Assembly (NCBI GenBank): GCA_019671135.1
Contig: JAHRHY010000014.1
Coordinates: forward strand, 1,300,001 to 1,364,000
Reading direction: 5' to 3'
Length of the DNA stretch: 64,000 nucleotides
From: Linnemannia hyalina
Taxonomy: Eukaryota; Mortierellomycota; Mortierellomycetes; Mortierellales; Mortierellaceae
A program made the translations under genes and the position numbers. Within the stretch, counting starts at the first letter, position 1. Every line of letters begins with the position of its first letter. Positions 54,101-63,000 of this stretch are shown piece by piece. The notes beneath the pieces were generated by a model. It saw only the letters and a program-made list of their open reading frames with translations, was not told where the DNA came from and made no database searches.

Positions 54101-56721
54101 AGTTTCAACAGGATCTGGCAGCTGCGATTTTTGTACATCAGGAGGGCAGACCTGTTGTTGACTATATCAACAAACACGACAAATGTTCCTGGAAAGCGGC
54201 GTTTTTCAGCATGGACTGCGAGACGAGTCTTCTCCGTGGCGCCAGTCTTCTCAGCCGAGCCGGCACGCAGTACCGCTTTGTCCATCGCTCCATCTTGGAG
54301 TACTTTTTCGCCTGCACCATCTCTGGGCCCACCAAAGAACATGATGAATTTGATCCGCCTGTCCATTCCGATACCCCCGCCATACCACCCACCATTAGCA
54401 CACATCCATTGTCCCAGAAGGACCTTGTCGTAGAGCCCTCGATCATCCAGTTTCTGGCGGAGCGCGTGCAACTGGATTCTGGATTCAAGGACGAGCTCCT
54501 CGCCATCATTGAGCAGTCCAAGACCGACGACCAAGCAGCTCGAGCCGCTGCGAACGCCATCACGATCTTGATTAAGGCAGGGGTACGATTCAACGGAGCC
54601 GATCTTCGGGGTATTCGAGTTCCTGGAGCGGACATGTCTGGTGGAGAGTTCGACTCTGCACAACTGCAGGAGGCTGACTTGACAGATGTGAACCTCACCA
54701 AAAGCTGGATTCGTCAGGCGGACTTCACCAAGGCGCAGATGGAGAGAGTTCAATTTGGAGAGTTACCGTACCTGAAGGATGATGATGCGGTGTACTCGTG
54801 CGCCTATTCTCCTGACGGAACATCGCTTGCTGCAGGTCATTCCGAAGGAGGCATCAACATTTACGACACCTCTACATGGACAACGACTCACACTTTTGAA
54901 GGGCATCGAGGCATTATTAGGAGCCTTGCCTATTCGCCAACGAGTCTTCAACTTCTTTCAGGCAGCGGCGATAGTACAGTACGATTGTGGGACTGCGAGA
55001 GTGGATCGTGCATTTTTGTGCTGGAGCATACCGGCGGAGTGTTGACTGTGGCATTTTCACCCTCTGGCAAGCAGGTCACATCGGGTGGAATGGACGGGAC
55101 TGTGAGGCTATGGGATGTTCAGACAGGCGCCAATCTATTCAACTTGACCGTTCATACTGAGTGGGTTCATAGCATCTCTTACTCACCCGATGGACATGCG
55201 GTTGTGTCTGTTAGCGACGATAGGATGATCCGGTTCATTGACACACAGACTGGACAGCCAGTAGAAGTCTGGAAGAGTCAAAGTAGTGGGATGACAAGGG
55301 TCGCATACTCTCCTGGAGGTCTAGAGATTGCCGTGGGGCATGGCTATGGCGAGTTACAGCTCTATGATACAACTACCGGCAAGCCAACGAGGAATTGGAA
55401 GGCTCATGACGAATCAGTCACAGGTGTGATCTTTTCGCCGAACAGCCAATGGATCGCCACATGCGGTCGGGACTACACGGTGAAGGTCTGGAGCGCAGCA
55501 ACAGGATCGGTCCTCTCTGTCTTTACCGGTCATAATGCTTCTGTCTGCCAAGTAGCCTTTTCGCCAAACGGACTCCAACTTGCCTCATGTAGTATGGACG
55601 GCACCATTCGACTCTGGGACGTGAGCTCGTTGGGTACAGGTATGGACGTGGAGGGCGGATCGGACCCGTTGACGAGCGTACTCTTTTCTCCAGACGGTCG
55701 ACTTCTCTTCTGTGGTTCCAAGTCGGGAGCTGTGCGGCAGTTTGATGCAAGATCTGGAGAGTCTGGTCCTTTCGTTGTTTACGGAGACAAGCCTGTCGAG
55801 TGCCTAGCGGTCTCCCCTGATGGTCTTCGAATCGCGTCAGTTGGAACGTACGACGAATTCGTCACTGTGTGGAACATTGGAACAGGTCAAGCCGACGTTG
55901 TCTTGCGCGGTCACACAGGAGACGTGATCGCCGTGGCTTTTTCAGCCGACAGCTGCTGGATCGCCACGGGCAGTTACGACAAGACAGTGCGACTTTGGGA
56001 CTCTCGCTCAGGGATACTTGACCGCGTGTTTGAAGGCCATACCAGTCATGTTTTTTGTTTGGTATTCTCGCCGTACAGCCATGAAATTTTGTCGGGAGGT
56101 CGGGATGGAACTATTCGAGCCTGGGATTTGGACAGTTGTGAGTGTAGAGTTGTTGTGGATGCTGGCGATGGTATAGGACTTTGGGCAATATCAACTTCAC
56201 CCAATGGCTTGAGGGTTGCTTCTATAACCAAACAGATCGTTGTTGTTGCTGCTGTTGACCTTTGGGGCAGGGATATCTGCCATCACCTACAAAGTCTAGA
56301 GCGCGACCCCGACAGCGTACAAAGCTTTGCATTTTCGTCCTGTGGGCGATGGGTAGGCGTGGGCTATTGGGGTTCGGTTCGGCTCTGGAATTTCGTCGCT
56401 GACACATCGGCGGAAGGAGGAGGAGGAGAAGGTGGGGAGTGGAAGTGTTCGGTGCGTATCCGAGATATCTTTGGAAATGTCAACAGCATTGCTTGGAAAC
56501 CTGACACGCTGGAGTTTAGTATCGGATGCAAGAATGGGTCTCTTCAAGTGTGGAGACTGGTGGAGACGTCGTCGTCGTCGGATGCATGGTCGGCTCAGTT
56601 GGTTTGGAGCACTGGAAATCTTGTTCTAGCTGCCTCGGATGTCGTTTTTGCCGACGCTGTTGGTCTCTCTTCGAACAATCATCAATTGCTCACTCAACGT
56701 TGCAAGGGTGCTGCTGCTTAA
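51184..56721 (+). CDS. NWD4: STAND protein, NACHT / pentapeptide / 14 WD40
   Basis: An intronless frame of 1845 residues from the ATG at 51184; the frame extends seven codons upstream, but MSSSPPQG is the shared start. NACHT Walker A GDSGAGKS (K724) and Walker B LICDGYDE are intact. FVHRSILEYFF, pentapeptide repeats and fourteen WD40 repeats from about residue 1200 follow. A few-residue in-frame loss lies at LYRGEPHVDVKRW (other copies have LFKGGADWKPHVDVKRW). WD repeats 12-13 carry a Val-rich variant (KQIVVVAAVDLW) not seen elsewhere. The C-terminus keeps CKGAAA. It diverges from pirin B and converges with pirin pseudogene 4. Confidence 0.93.
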   Translation: MSSSPPQGDSPSPPPAPYSAPPGHPEITVDGQRVLSQLENTATLGRVSSKSSDVPTIAQGLATIQLGPANLLSPLGHRTTRDVAEDVDHGPGHTSDAKSVSSGHSSKVGFRKRLSRFLNGDPKVKETAPASAASSAPVTLVGTESRIQSGPPDRDAVPVSLGLHSPAPSAKMLSTSLIVPATQPQPSPAASRTLRVDIFPENVIKPIYKTDLPKPHARVDRTPQLVYCYSLLSKAQEPLQPTTDSDVSQDYLLDDKDKGWVQLIDPVLQDRYRWLVEQLVRVFSDNPLKTSDVVAEIVLVGPVLDRETYRSLLSCFISKFEQTTALDVTLLQGLVQLVECASSGYLVDDDLVRIATVLSKELSITHIGTSDHPLYLTLSLARVLDVMVTGKIKDLNRERDHQPMLQLLNSLKDSDNAVQKYEATYAYQALQYAPDDETPLQVLWRYAKVAAAGTGAVSSVFKLDPEGLLNGIESLQEIGAGVAGAVSTGIEVVESLRVGADGAIRASESKFDFMMKRSWYLALQGTALFIRQGRLSDFNLVVSQAPCRNNPNFQWGICRQVGEIAVDPLWDVHVRQQAVDFLGELYRGEPHVDVKRWVLTILIQISGMSDISIKNRAVALLLDLKNGDIVEYLGCYPLNRRLLLPSTSPLLAKVQGIPKLEYDLHVLRLMRIADYNQAVYIDPMAKPNLQDMDDNLFPLMDKVKDFLASDTQVMLVLGDSGAGKSTFNRHLEHELWQEYKAGGRIPLFVNLPSLERPEKDLVAEQLRTYNFLEDQIRELKLHRLFTLICDGYDESQLTSNLHTTNFFNRSGQWDVKLLITCRTQYLGPAYRSRFEPKAIDQYTRVANDLFQQAVITPFTREQIEDYVEHYVPLEPRTWVKKDYMDKLEAIPNLMDLVKNPFLLTLSLEALPTVVQGKADLSRLRITRAELYDTFVMHWMAVNKRRMEDQRLDREDQVAFEELLEAGFEQSGVKFQQDLAAAIFVHQEGRPVVDYINKHDKCSWKAAFFSMDCETSLLRGASLLSRAGTQYRFVHRSILEYFFACTISGPTKEHDEFDPPVHSDTPAIPPTISTHPLSQKDLVVEPSIIQFLAERVQLDSGFKDELLAIIEQSKTDDQAARAAANAITILIKAGVRFNGADLRGIRVPGADMSGGEFDSAQLQEADLTDVNLTKSWIRQADFTKAQMERVQFGELPYLKDDDAVYSCAYSPDGTSLAAGHSEGGINIYDTSTWTTTHTFEGHRGIIRSLAYSPTSLQLLSGSGDSTVRLWDCESGSCIFVLEHTGGVLTVAFSPSGKQVTSGGMDGTVRLWDVQTGANLFNLTVHTEWVHSISYSPDGHAVVSVSDDRMIRFIDTQTGQPVEVWKSQSSGMTRVAYSPGGLEIAVGHGYGELQLYDTTTGKPTRNWKAHDESVTGVIFSPNSQWIATCGRDYTVKVWSAATGSVLSVFTGHNASVCQVAFSPNGLQLASCSMDGTIRLWDVSSLGTGMDVEGGSDPLTSVLFSPDGRLLFCGSKSGAVRQFDARSGESGPFVVYGDKPVECLAVSPDGLRIASVGTYDEFVTVWNIGTGQADVVLRGHTGDVIAVAFSADSCWIATGSYDKTVRLWDSRSGILDRVFEGHTSHVFCLVFSPYSHEILSGGRDGTIRAWDLDSCECRVVVDAGDGIGLWAISTSPNGLRVASITKQIVVVAAVDLWGRDICHHLQSLERDPDSVQSFAFSSCGRWVGVGYWGSVRLWNFVADTSAEGGGGEGGEWKCSVRIRDIFGNVNSIAWKPDTLEFSIGCKNGSLQVWRLVETSSSSDAWSAQLVWSTGNLVLAASDVVFADAVGLSSNNHQLLTQRCKGAAA

Positions 56722-56942
56722 ACAACATAGTACAATACACAATTGTTTCATGTAGAGAGACATTAGGTATGTTCGTTGGTAGGCTTTCAATTGTTACTGA
56801 AGGCCAATGGTGCCAATCAATAGCAAATCTTATTTTTGATCAGTGAATGGCGTGCATGTTTTATAATCATTGTAGTGCTGAGAGTGTGGATGATAGTGGT
56901 GCTGAGATACGTTTGGTGCAAGGAGTAAAAGAGAACAACATA

Positions 56943-57822
56943 CTACTTTGGAGTACCATCCGAGTTCCACGTCCTCCCCCTCTCAAATCCATTCACTCCA
57001 TCGCGATAATCCCTATAAGTCTCATACACCTCCTCTCGTGTATTCATCACAAACGGCCCAATCTGAACCACAGGCTCCATCAACGGGCTCCATCAACGGC
57101 TCCCCCGCTATCAATACAAAATGCGCTGCCTCATCCTTTGTCTGGACCCTGGCGGTGCTGGTACTATCCTCGGAGAAGATGAGGGTATGATGCGCTTTTG
57201 CCTCGGTCTCGCTGTCAAGATCCCCGATGTATGCGGTGCCGCTGAGTATGTAGATGAATCCGTTGTATGTTGTCGGGATGGTTTGGGTGACGGTTTGGTT
57301 CTTGTCCATCCTAAAGTCGAGGAACATTGTCGGAATACGGGTATAGATTTGAGACTTGACTCTCTGCGAGTTTCCTGCAATGACCTTGATAACAACTCTA
57401 TCCTTGGGTCTAGCACATGGTATCTGAGCGTCAAGTAGTTCCTGGTATTGTGGTTCACACATCTTGTGCACTTTTGGTAAATTAATCCACAACTGCAACC
57501 CATGCGCCCTCTCATCCTCCTGCTCCCTCGGCAACTTCACCGGCATCTCCGAATGCACAATCCCACGTCCCGCAGTCATCCACTGCAAATCCCCAGGTCC
57601 AATGGTTCCCTTATGGCCTGTAAATCCTCATGCTGCGTTTGGCCGTCTAGCGTATAGGTAACGGTCTCGAAGCTGCGATGTGGGTGATCTGGGAAGCTAC
57701 CGTTTTGGAGGACGGGGAATTCGTCGAGGAGGAAGAGGAGGGGGTCGAGGTTACTCAGGCTGTTTTCTGGAGAGGACGGACAATGTGATCTAGCGGGAGA
57801 AGGGGGTTGATGTAGCAGCCAT
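56943..57822 (-). pseudogene. pirin pseudogene 4 (early stop, indels)
   Basis: The ATG is at 57822-57820, but codon 11 is TAG. The next stretch has a small deletion, and a 1-nt deletion near 57627 (GAGGATTT-CAGGCCAT) shifts the frame. A frame from about 57588 then reads WMTAGRGIVHSEMPVK to FVLIAGEPLMEP, where a 13-nt tandem duplication (GGCTCCATCAACG twice) near 57073-57098 breaks it again. The C-terminus would read GRTWNSDGTPK and stop. Confidence 0.9.
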
Positions 57823-58384
57823 GTTGCTTTGTTATCTTTGTTATTGAATTAGGAAAAGCAGCTATTGAATGAGAGTAATGAAAAAGACTGTTGTTGTAAT
57901 CAAGTGAAGAGCGTTGTTTTTTTGGTCTGATGAGGAAACAAGATAACGCGGAAGGTCGGTCGCTTTTATATGTTTTTGCTGCTCGTCTTCTCCTTCGATC
58001 AATTGATCAATTGGCCAACGAGAAGTGACTATGCCTGGCAAGTGGGTGGCTTAGAAATCTTTCATGATGTTACAGAGAGCCCATTCCTTGCAGTGCTTTG
58101 ACCTCACCGTAATTTAGACCAAAGTAGATGCTGCAGTAGTAGAAATAGCGAGGCAGCTCGATCTTTTGCTCCATGTCCTTTCAAAAGACAACTTCACGAA
58201 GCAATTGATTGAGTTAGCTGACGCCGTTTATTTCAGTGTGTATTGTTTGCTTGCGTATCGTGCCATAGGATCCCCCCCAGTTTCAACAACCTTCTTCTAC
58301 ATTTCCTTTACTCACAACATCAACCTCAACTGTGAGTGTAACAACCACTCCACAATATCTCAACCGAACCCACCTGATTCCGTA
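57823..58384. other. promoter remnant of pirin pseudogene 4 and unique spacer
   Basis: A minus-strand TATAAAA at 57964-57970 and the palindromic TTGATCAATTGATCAATTGG at about 57996-58015 mark the old pirin promoter. From about 58070 to 58380 the sequence has no counterpart in the other units. A short minus-strand open stretch there (start at 58174) resembles no family I know. Confidence 0.5.
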
Positions 58385-58850
58385 ACAATGATGAAGCATG
58401 GGATATGTCTGACCAAGAACTGGTTCTCCCCGGCACGCAAGATCCACTTGTCCTGAAGAGAGCGCAGGTTACCATTGACCATGGTGCATTACGTGAGAAT
58501 AAAGGTAAAAGAAACTAGAGGAGTCCCCTCGCACTGCTGAGTAACATCGTGCTCTAGCAAAGGCCTTTTCTGCGTCGCGTTGGATAACTTTTGTCGATGA
58601 TCAAAGGGGTCTTATTGGCTAGATCAGTAGCCAATACTGCGCATGATAACACGCGTACCGTTCTATGGGCTATATACCTTGTGCGACGGTTGTGAATACT
58701 TGAACAAGGCTAAGCTGCTGCCACCGAACCACGTACTTTACACCTGATCCTCCTCCAAGAAGCCCATGCTCTAGATTTCTCGTTCTCTGTTTGTGCTCAA
58801 TAAAGCACACTTAAAATCAAATGGCGATTTTCGCGATAGAAGGGAAGACA
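58385..58850 (+). repeat. conserved intergenic block R, copy 5
   Basis: Contains both parts: CCCGGCACGCAAGATCCACT with CATTGACCATGGTGCATTAC, then ACGCGTACC, TATATACCTTG, CTTGAACAAGGCTAAGCTGC, CTCTAGATTTC and CAATAAAGCACACTT. Deletions break the frame that is open in copy 1. Confidence 0.7.
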
Positions 58851-58904
58851 AGGCACAACCCAAGCAAAGCAAGAATGGGGTAGTGGAGTGGAGAGCGTAA
58901 AATA

Positions 58905-60088
58905 ACCCCAGGCTCAACCTTTTCTCGTTACATTTCTCTTTGACTCACCCCCTGTCATTACCCTCCCCCGCTACATCATCCTCACACTCTCCACTACCGT
59001 CATCCTTCTCTCTCATTATCTTTCGTTATTCACACTTCTCGATCCGACATTCAGCACCTTGTTCACATTGTGAATTCACCTTGCCTTTGTTCATTCACCA
59101 CCTCGTTGCTCCATTACCAACATCAACACAGACACAGACCGTTCCTCCTCTTGCTCGCTTGTCAAGGATCTCAACCACAACTCAACAATACAAAATTAAT
59201 AAAAACGAATAGAAAAAGGCTCGTTTCAACCTTGCAGAGGTATGTCCTTCCCAACAGGTCATGAATCAATAAGTGTGTCGCTGTATCAAGGAAGGAAAAC
59301 GAGACTTTTACATAACACTAATACACGAATGGAATGTACATAGATACTTCCTCTTTGCCAGAAACAATCGAACTCACTATAAGTCCTCGTCGTCGCGACT
59401 CACTCAAGGTAAGGAAAAGATCGTGTGAAAAACCAGTAGCTGGAGAAGATTCTTCAATTGTTCCTTTGCTTCTAGACTTTGTAGCGCTAACCCATCCCTC
59501 GTTTGACTTGTATATGGTATCAAGGACAAGACAACTTTTCTGCTTGCTACACACTCGCAAATCATAAGACAAAAAACAATAAAACCAAAAAGATCGACAG
59601 CAAGTCCACACCCAGTAAGCGTGAGAGGACAAACACAGCAAACGAAAAGTGCAATTGACAGCTTTTCATAAGATAAACGATTCTAACCGATATCACCGAT
59701 ATCCTATCAACATGGACCAATAAGTCTTGTCAGCCAAACACACACCCGGTCCATCACCAAATCAAGCAGAACAAAAAAGGGCCCATTTGCTACCTCTTTG
59801 GTAAGGAAGGCGAACGATTCGCAACCATCCCATGCATATCTGGCCACGAAATGCCGTCTTGTTTACAAAACCTCCCCTGACGTTGCATATGTTCTTTGCT
59901 CATAGCTTCACACTCTCACACTAGCCATCCATCCGCTCCTTCACAACCCTTTACAAGCAGCAAAGTTATTCGTCAAACCGACGCGAGGTAAAGGAGAGAG
60001 GGAGTAATTATTGTGATTGATGTATTTCAGCCAAGTTGTCCAGACAACTAACTATGATCATTCATGCTTGATGTGTATAGTTGTAACC
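58905..60088 (+). promoter_or_regulatory. NWD5 5' region: leader exon and 5'UTR intron
   Basis: The leader ends CTTGCAGAG at 59239, with donor GTATGT at 59240. The acceptor TGTATAG ends at 60080, eight bases above the ATG at 60089. The intron is about 841 nt. Confidence 0.6.
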
Positions 60089-63000
60089 ATGTCCTCCTCG
60101 TCACCCCAGGGCGATTCGCCTCCGCATCCTCCCGCACCTTCCTCCGCTCCTCCGGAACATCCGGAAATAACTGTCGATGGGCATCGTGTCCTTTCTCAAC
60201 TCGAGAACACCGCAACACTTGGACGTGTGTCGTCAAAGTCGGGCGATATTCCGACAATCGCTCAAGGATTGGCCACCATTCAGCTTGGACCTGCCAACTT
60301 GTTGAGCCCCCTTGGTCATCGCACCACGAGAGATGTTGCCGAGGACGTTGATCATGGACCAGGTTACACCAGCGATGCCAGGTCGGTATCCTCGGGACAT
60401 TCGTCGAAGGTTGGATTCAGGAAACGCTTGTCGCGATTCCTCAATGGCGACCCCAAAGTCAAAGAGACTGCTCCCGCCTCGGCAGCCTCATCAGCGCCCA
60501 TTACGCTCATTGGAAATGAGGGACATATCCAGTCTGGGCCACCTGACCGTGACGCCGTGCCTGTCTCGTTGGGACTGCGCTCACCACCATATTCCGCTGG
60601 GATGTCGTCTACGCCATTCGTTGTCCCAGCTACCCAGCCGCAGCCGAGTCCTGCTGCGAGTGGAACCCTCCGCATGGACATTTTCCCTGAAAACGTTATC
60701 AAACCCATCTACAAGACCGACTTGCCCAAGCCGCATGCTCGTGTTGACAAGACCCCACAGCTTGTCTACTGCTGCAGTCTGCTCTCCAAGGTTTTAGGAC
60801 CGTTGCAACCAGCCTCGGACAGCGATGTCTCTCAGGATTCCCCCCTTGACGACAAGGAGAAGGAATGGGTTCAGCTCATTGATCCCGTCTTGCTGGGCCG
60901 ATATCGATGGCTTCTCGAGCAGTTGGTCAGAGCGTTCGCTGACAACCCACTCAAGACATCTGATGCGATCACCGAGATCGTTCTTGTTGGTCCCGTCCTT
61001 GACCGCGGCATATACCGCAGCCTGCTCTCATGCTTCATCTACAAATTTGAGCAGACAACAGCGCTGGATGTCACTCTGCTCCAAGGTCTTGTGCAACTGG
61101 TCGAGTGCGCCTCATCTGGATACCTTGTTGACGATGATCTGGTCAGGATCGCCACTGTTCTCTCCAAGGAGCTGTCGATTACCCACATTGGCACGAGTGA
61201 CCACCCCTTGCACCTGACGTTGTCGCTCGCTCGAGTTCTTGATGTGATGGTGACTGGCAAGGTTAAGGACCTGAACCGTGAACGAGACCATCAGCCGATG
61301 ATGCAACTCCTGGACGGTCTGAAGGACAGCGACAATGTCGTTCAGAAGTACGAGGCAGCCTACGCCTACCAGGCTCTCCAGTATGCACCAGATGACGAGA
61401 CTCCGCTCCAAGTGTTGTGGAGGTATGCCAAGGTAGCAGCGGCAGGCGCAGGTGCAGTGTCGAGTGTTTTCAAGTTGGATCCAGAGGGACTCCTCAAAGG
61501 CATCGAGAATCTTCAAGAGATCGGTGCAGCGGCTCTTGGAGCTGTCAGCACAGGAATTGAGGTCGTCGAGGCCTTTCGTGTTGGTGCTGATGGGACCATC
61601 CGCGCAACAGAGAGCAAGTTCGAGTTTATGAAGAAGCGCTCGTGGTATCTCGCTCTGCAAGGAACGGCCCTCTTCATCCACCAGGGGCGACTTTCAGACT
61701 TTAACCTAGTCGTCAGCCAGGCGCCATGCCGCCACAATGCCAACTTTCAATGGGGTATTTGCCGCCAGGTCGGAGAGATTGCAGTCGACCCGCTCTGGGA
61801 TGTTCTTGTCCGCCAGCAGGCCGTCGACTTTCTAGGCGAGTTGTTCAGGAGTGGTGCCGACTGGAAACCGCATGTCGATGTCAAGCGATGGATTCTCACC
61901 ATCCTCGTCCAGATCTCGGGGATGTCGGATGTATCCATCAAGAATCGCGCTTTTGCGTTATTACTAGACCTGAAGAAGGGCGGTATCGCCGAGTATCCCG
62001 GCTCTTACCTGCTGAGCAGACGCCTCCCTCTACCGATAACCTCCCCGCTTCTTGCTAAGGTTCAAGAGATCCCAAAACTCGAGTACGACCTGCATATATT
62101 GAGGTCGATGAGGATTGACGAGTATAAGCAGGCGGTTTACATCGACCCCATGGCCAAACTCAGCCTCCAAGACACGGATGACAATCTGTTCTCTCTCATG
62201 GACAAGGTCAAGGACTTTCTTGCCAGCGACACTCAGGTCATGCTTATTCTTGGCGACTCAGGAGCTGGTAAATCGACATTCAATCGACACCTGGAACACG
62301 AACTCTGGCAAGAGTACAAGGCAGGAGGCCGCATTCCGCTTTTCATCAACTTGCCATCCCTCGAGCGACCAGAGAAGGATCTGGTTGCGGAGCAATTGAG
62401 GAGCCATAACTTTTTGGAAGACCAGATCCGTGAGTTGAAGCTGCACCGCCAGTTTATGTTGATCTGTGATGGATACGACGAGAGCCAGCTTACATCCAAT
62501 CTGCATACCACCAACCTCTTCAACCGATCTGGGCAGTGGGACGTCAAGTTACTCATTACCTGTCGTACGCAATATCTCGGACCGGACTATCGGAGTCGCT
62601 TTGAGTCCAAGGCGGTGGACCAGTACACTCGTGTCGCCAACGATCTTTTCCAACAAGCCGTCATCACCCCATTCACCAGGGAGCAAATCGAAGACTATGT
62701 AGAGCATTACGTTCCTCTCGTGCCGCGCACCTGGGTCAAGAAGGATTACATGGACAAGCTAGAGGCTATCCCTAATCTGATGGATCTGGTCAGGAACCCG
62801 TTCCTCCTTACTCTGTCACTGGAGGCCCTTCCTACCGTCGTGCAAGGGAAAACCGACCTCTCTAGGCTTCGAATCACTCGTGCGGAGCTGTACGATACCT
62901 TTGTGAGGCACTGGATGGCTGTCAACAAGCGCCGTATGGAGGATCAAAGACTGGAAGGGGAGAACCAGGTGGCATTCGAGGAGTTGTTGGAGGCCGGATT

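Noticed and set aside
58070..58174. Short minus-strand open stretch beginning MEQKIELPRYFYYC
   Set aside because: About 35 codons only, unique to this spacer; no partner exon or family could be recognised. It may be a gene fragment carried in by rearrangement.
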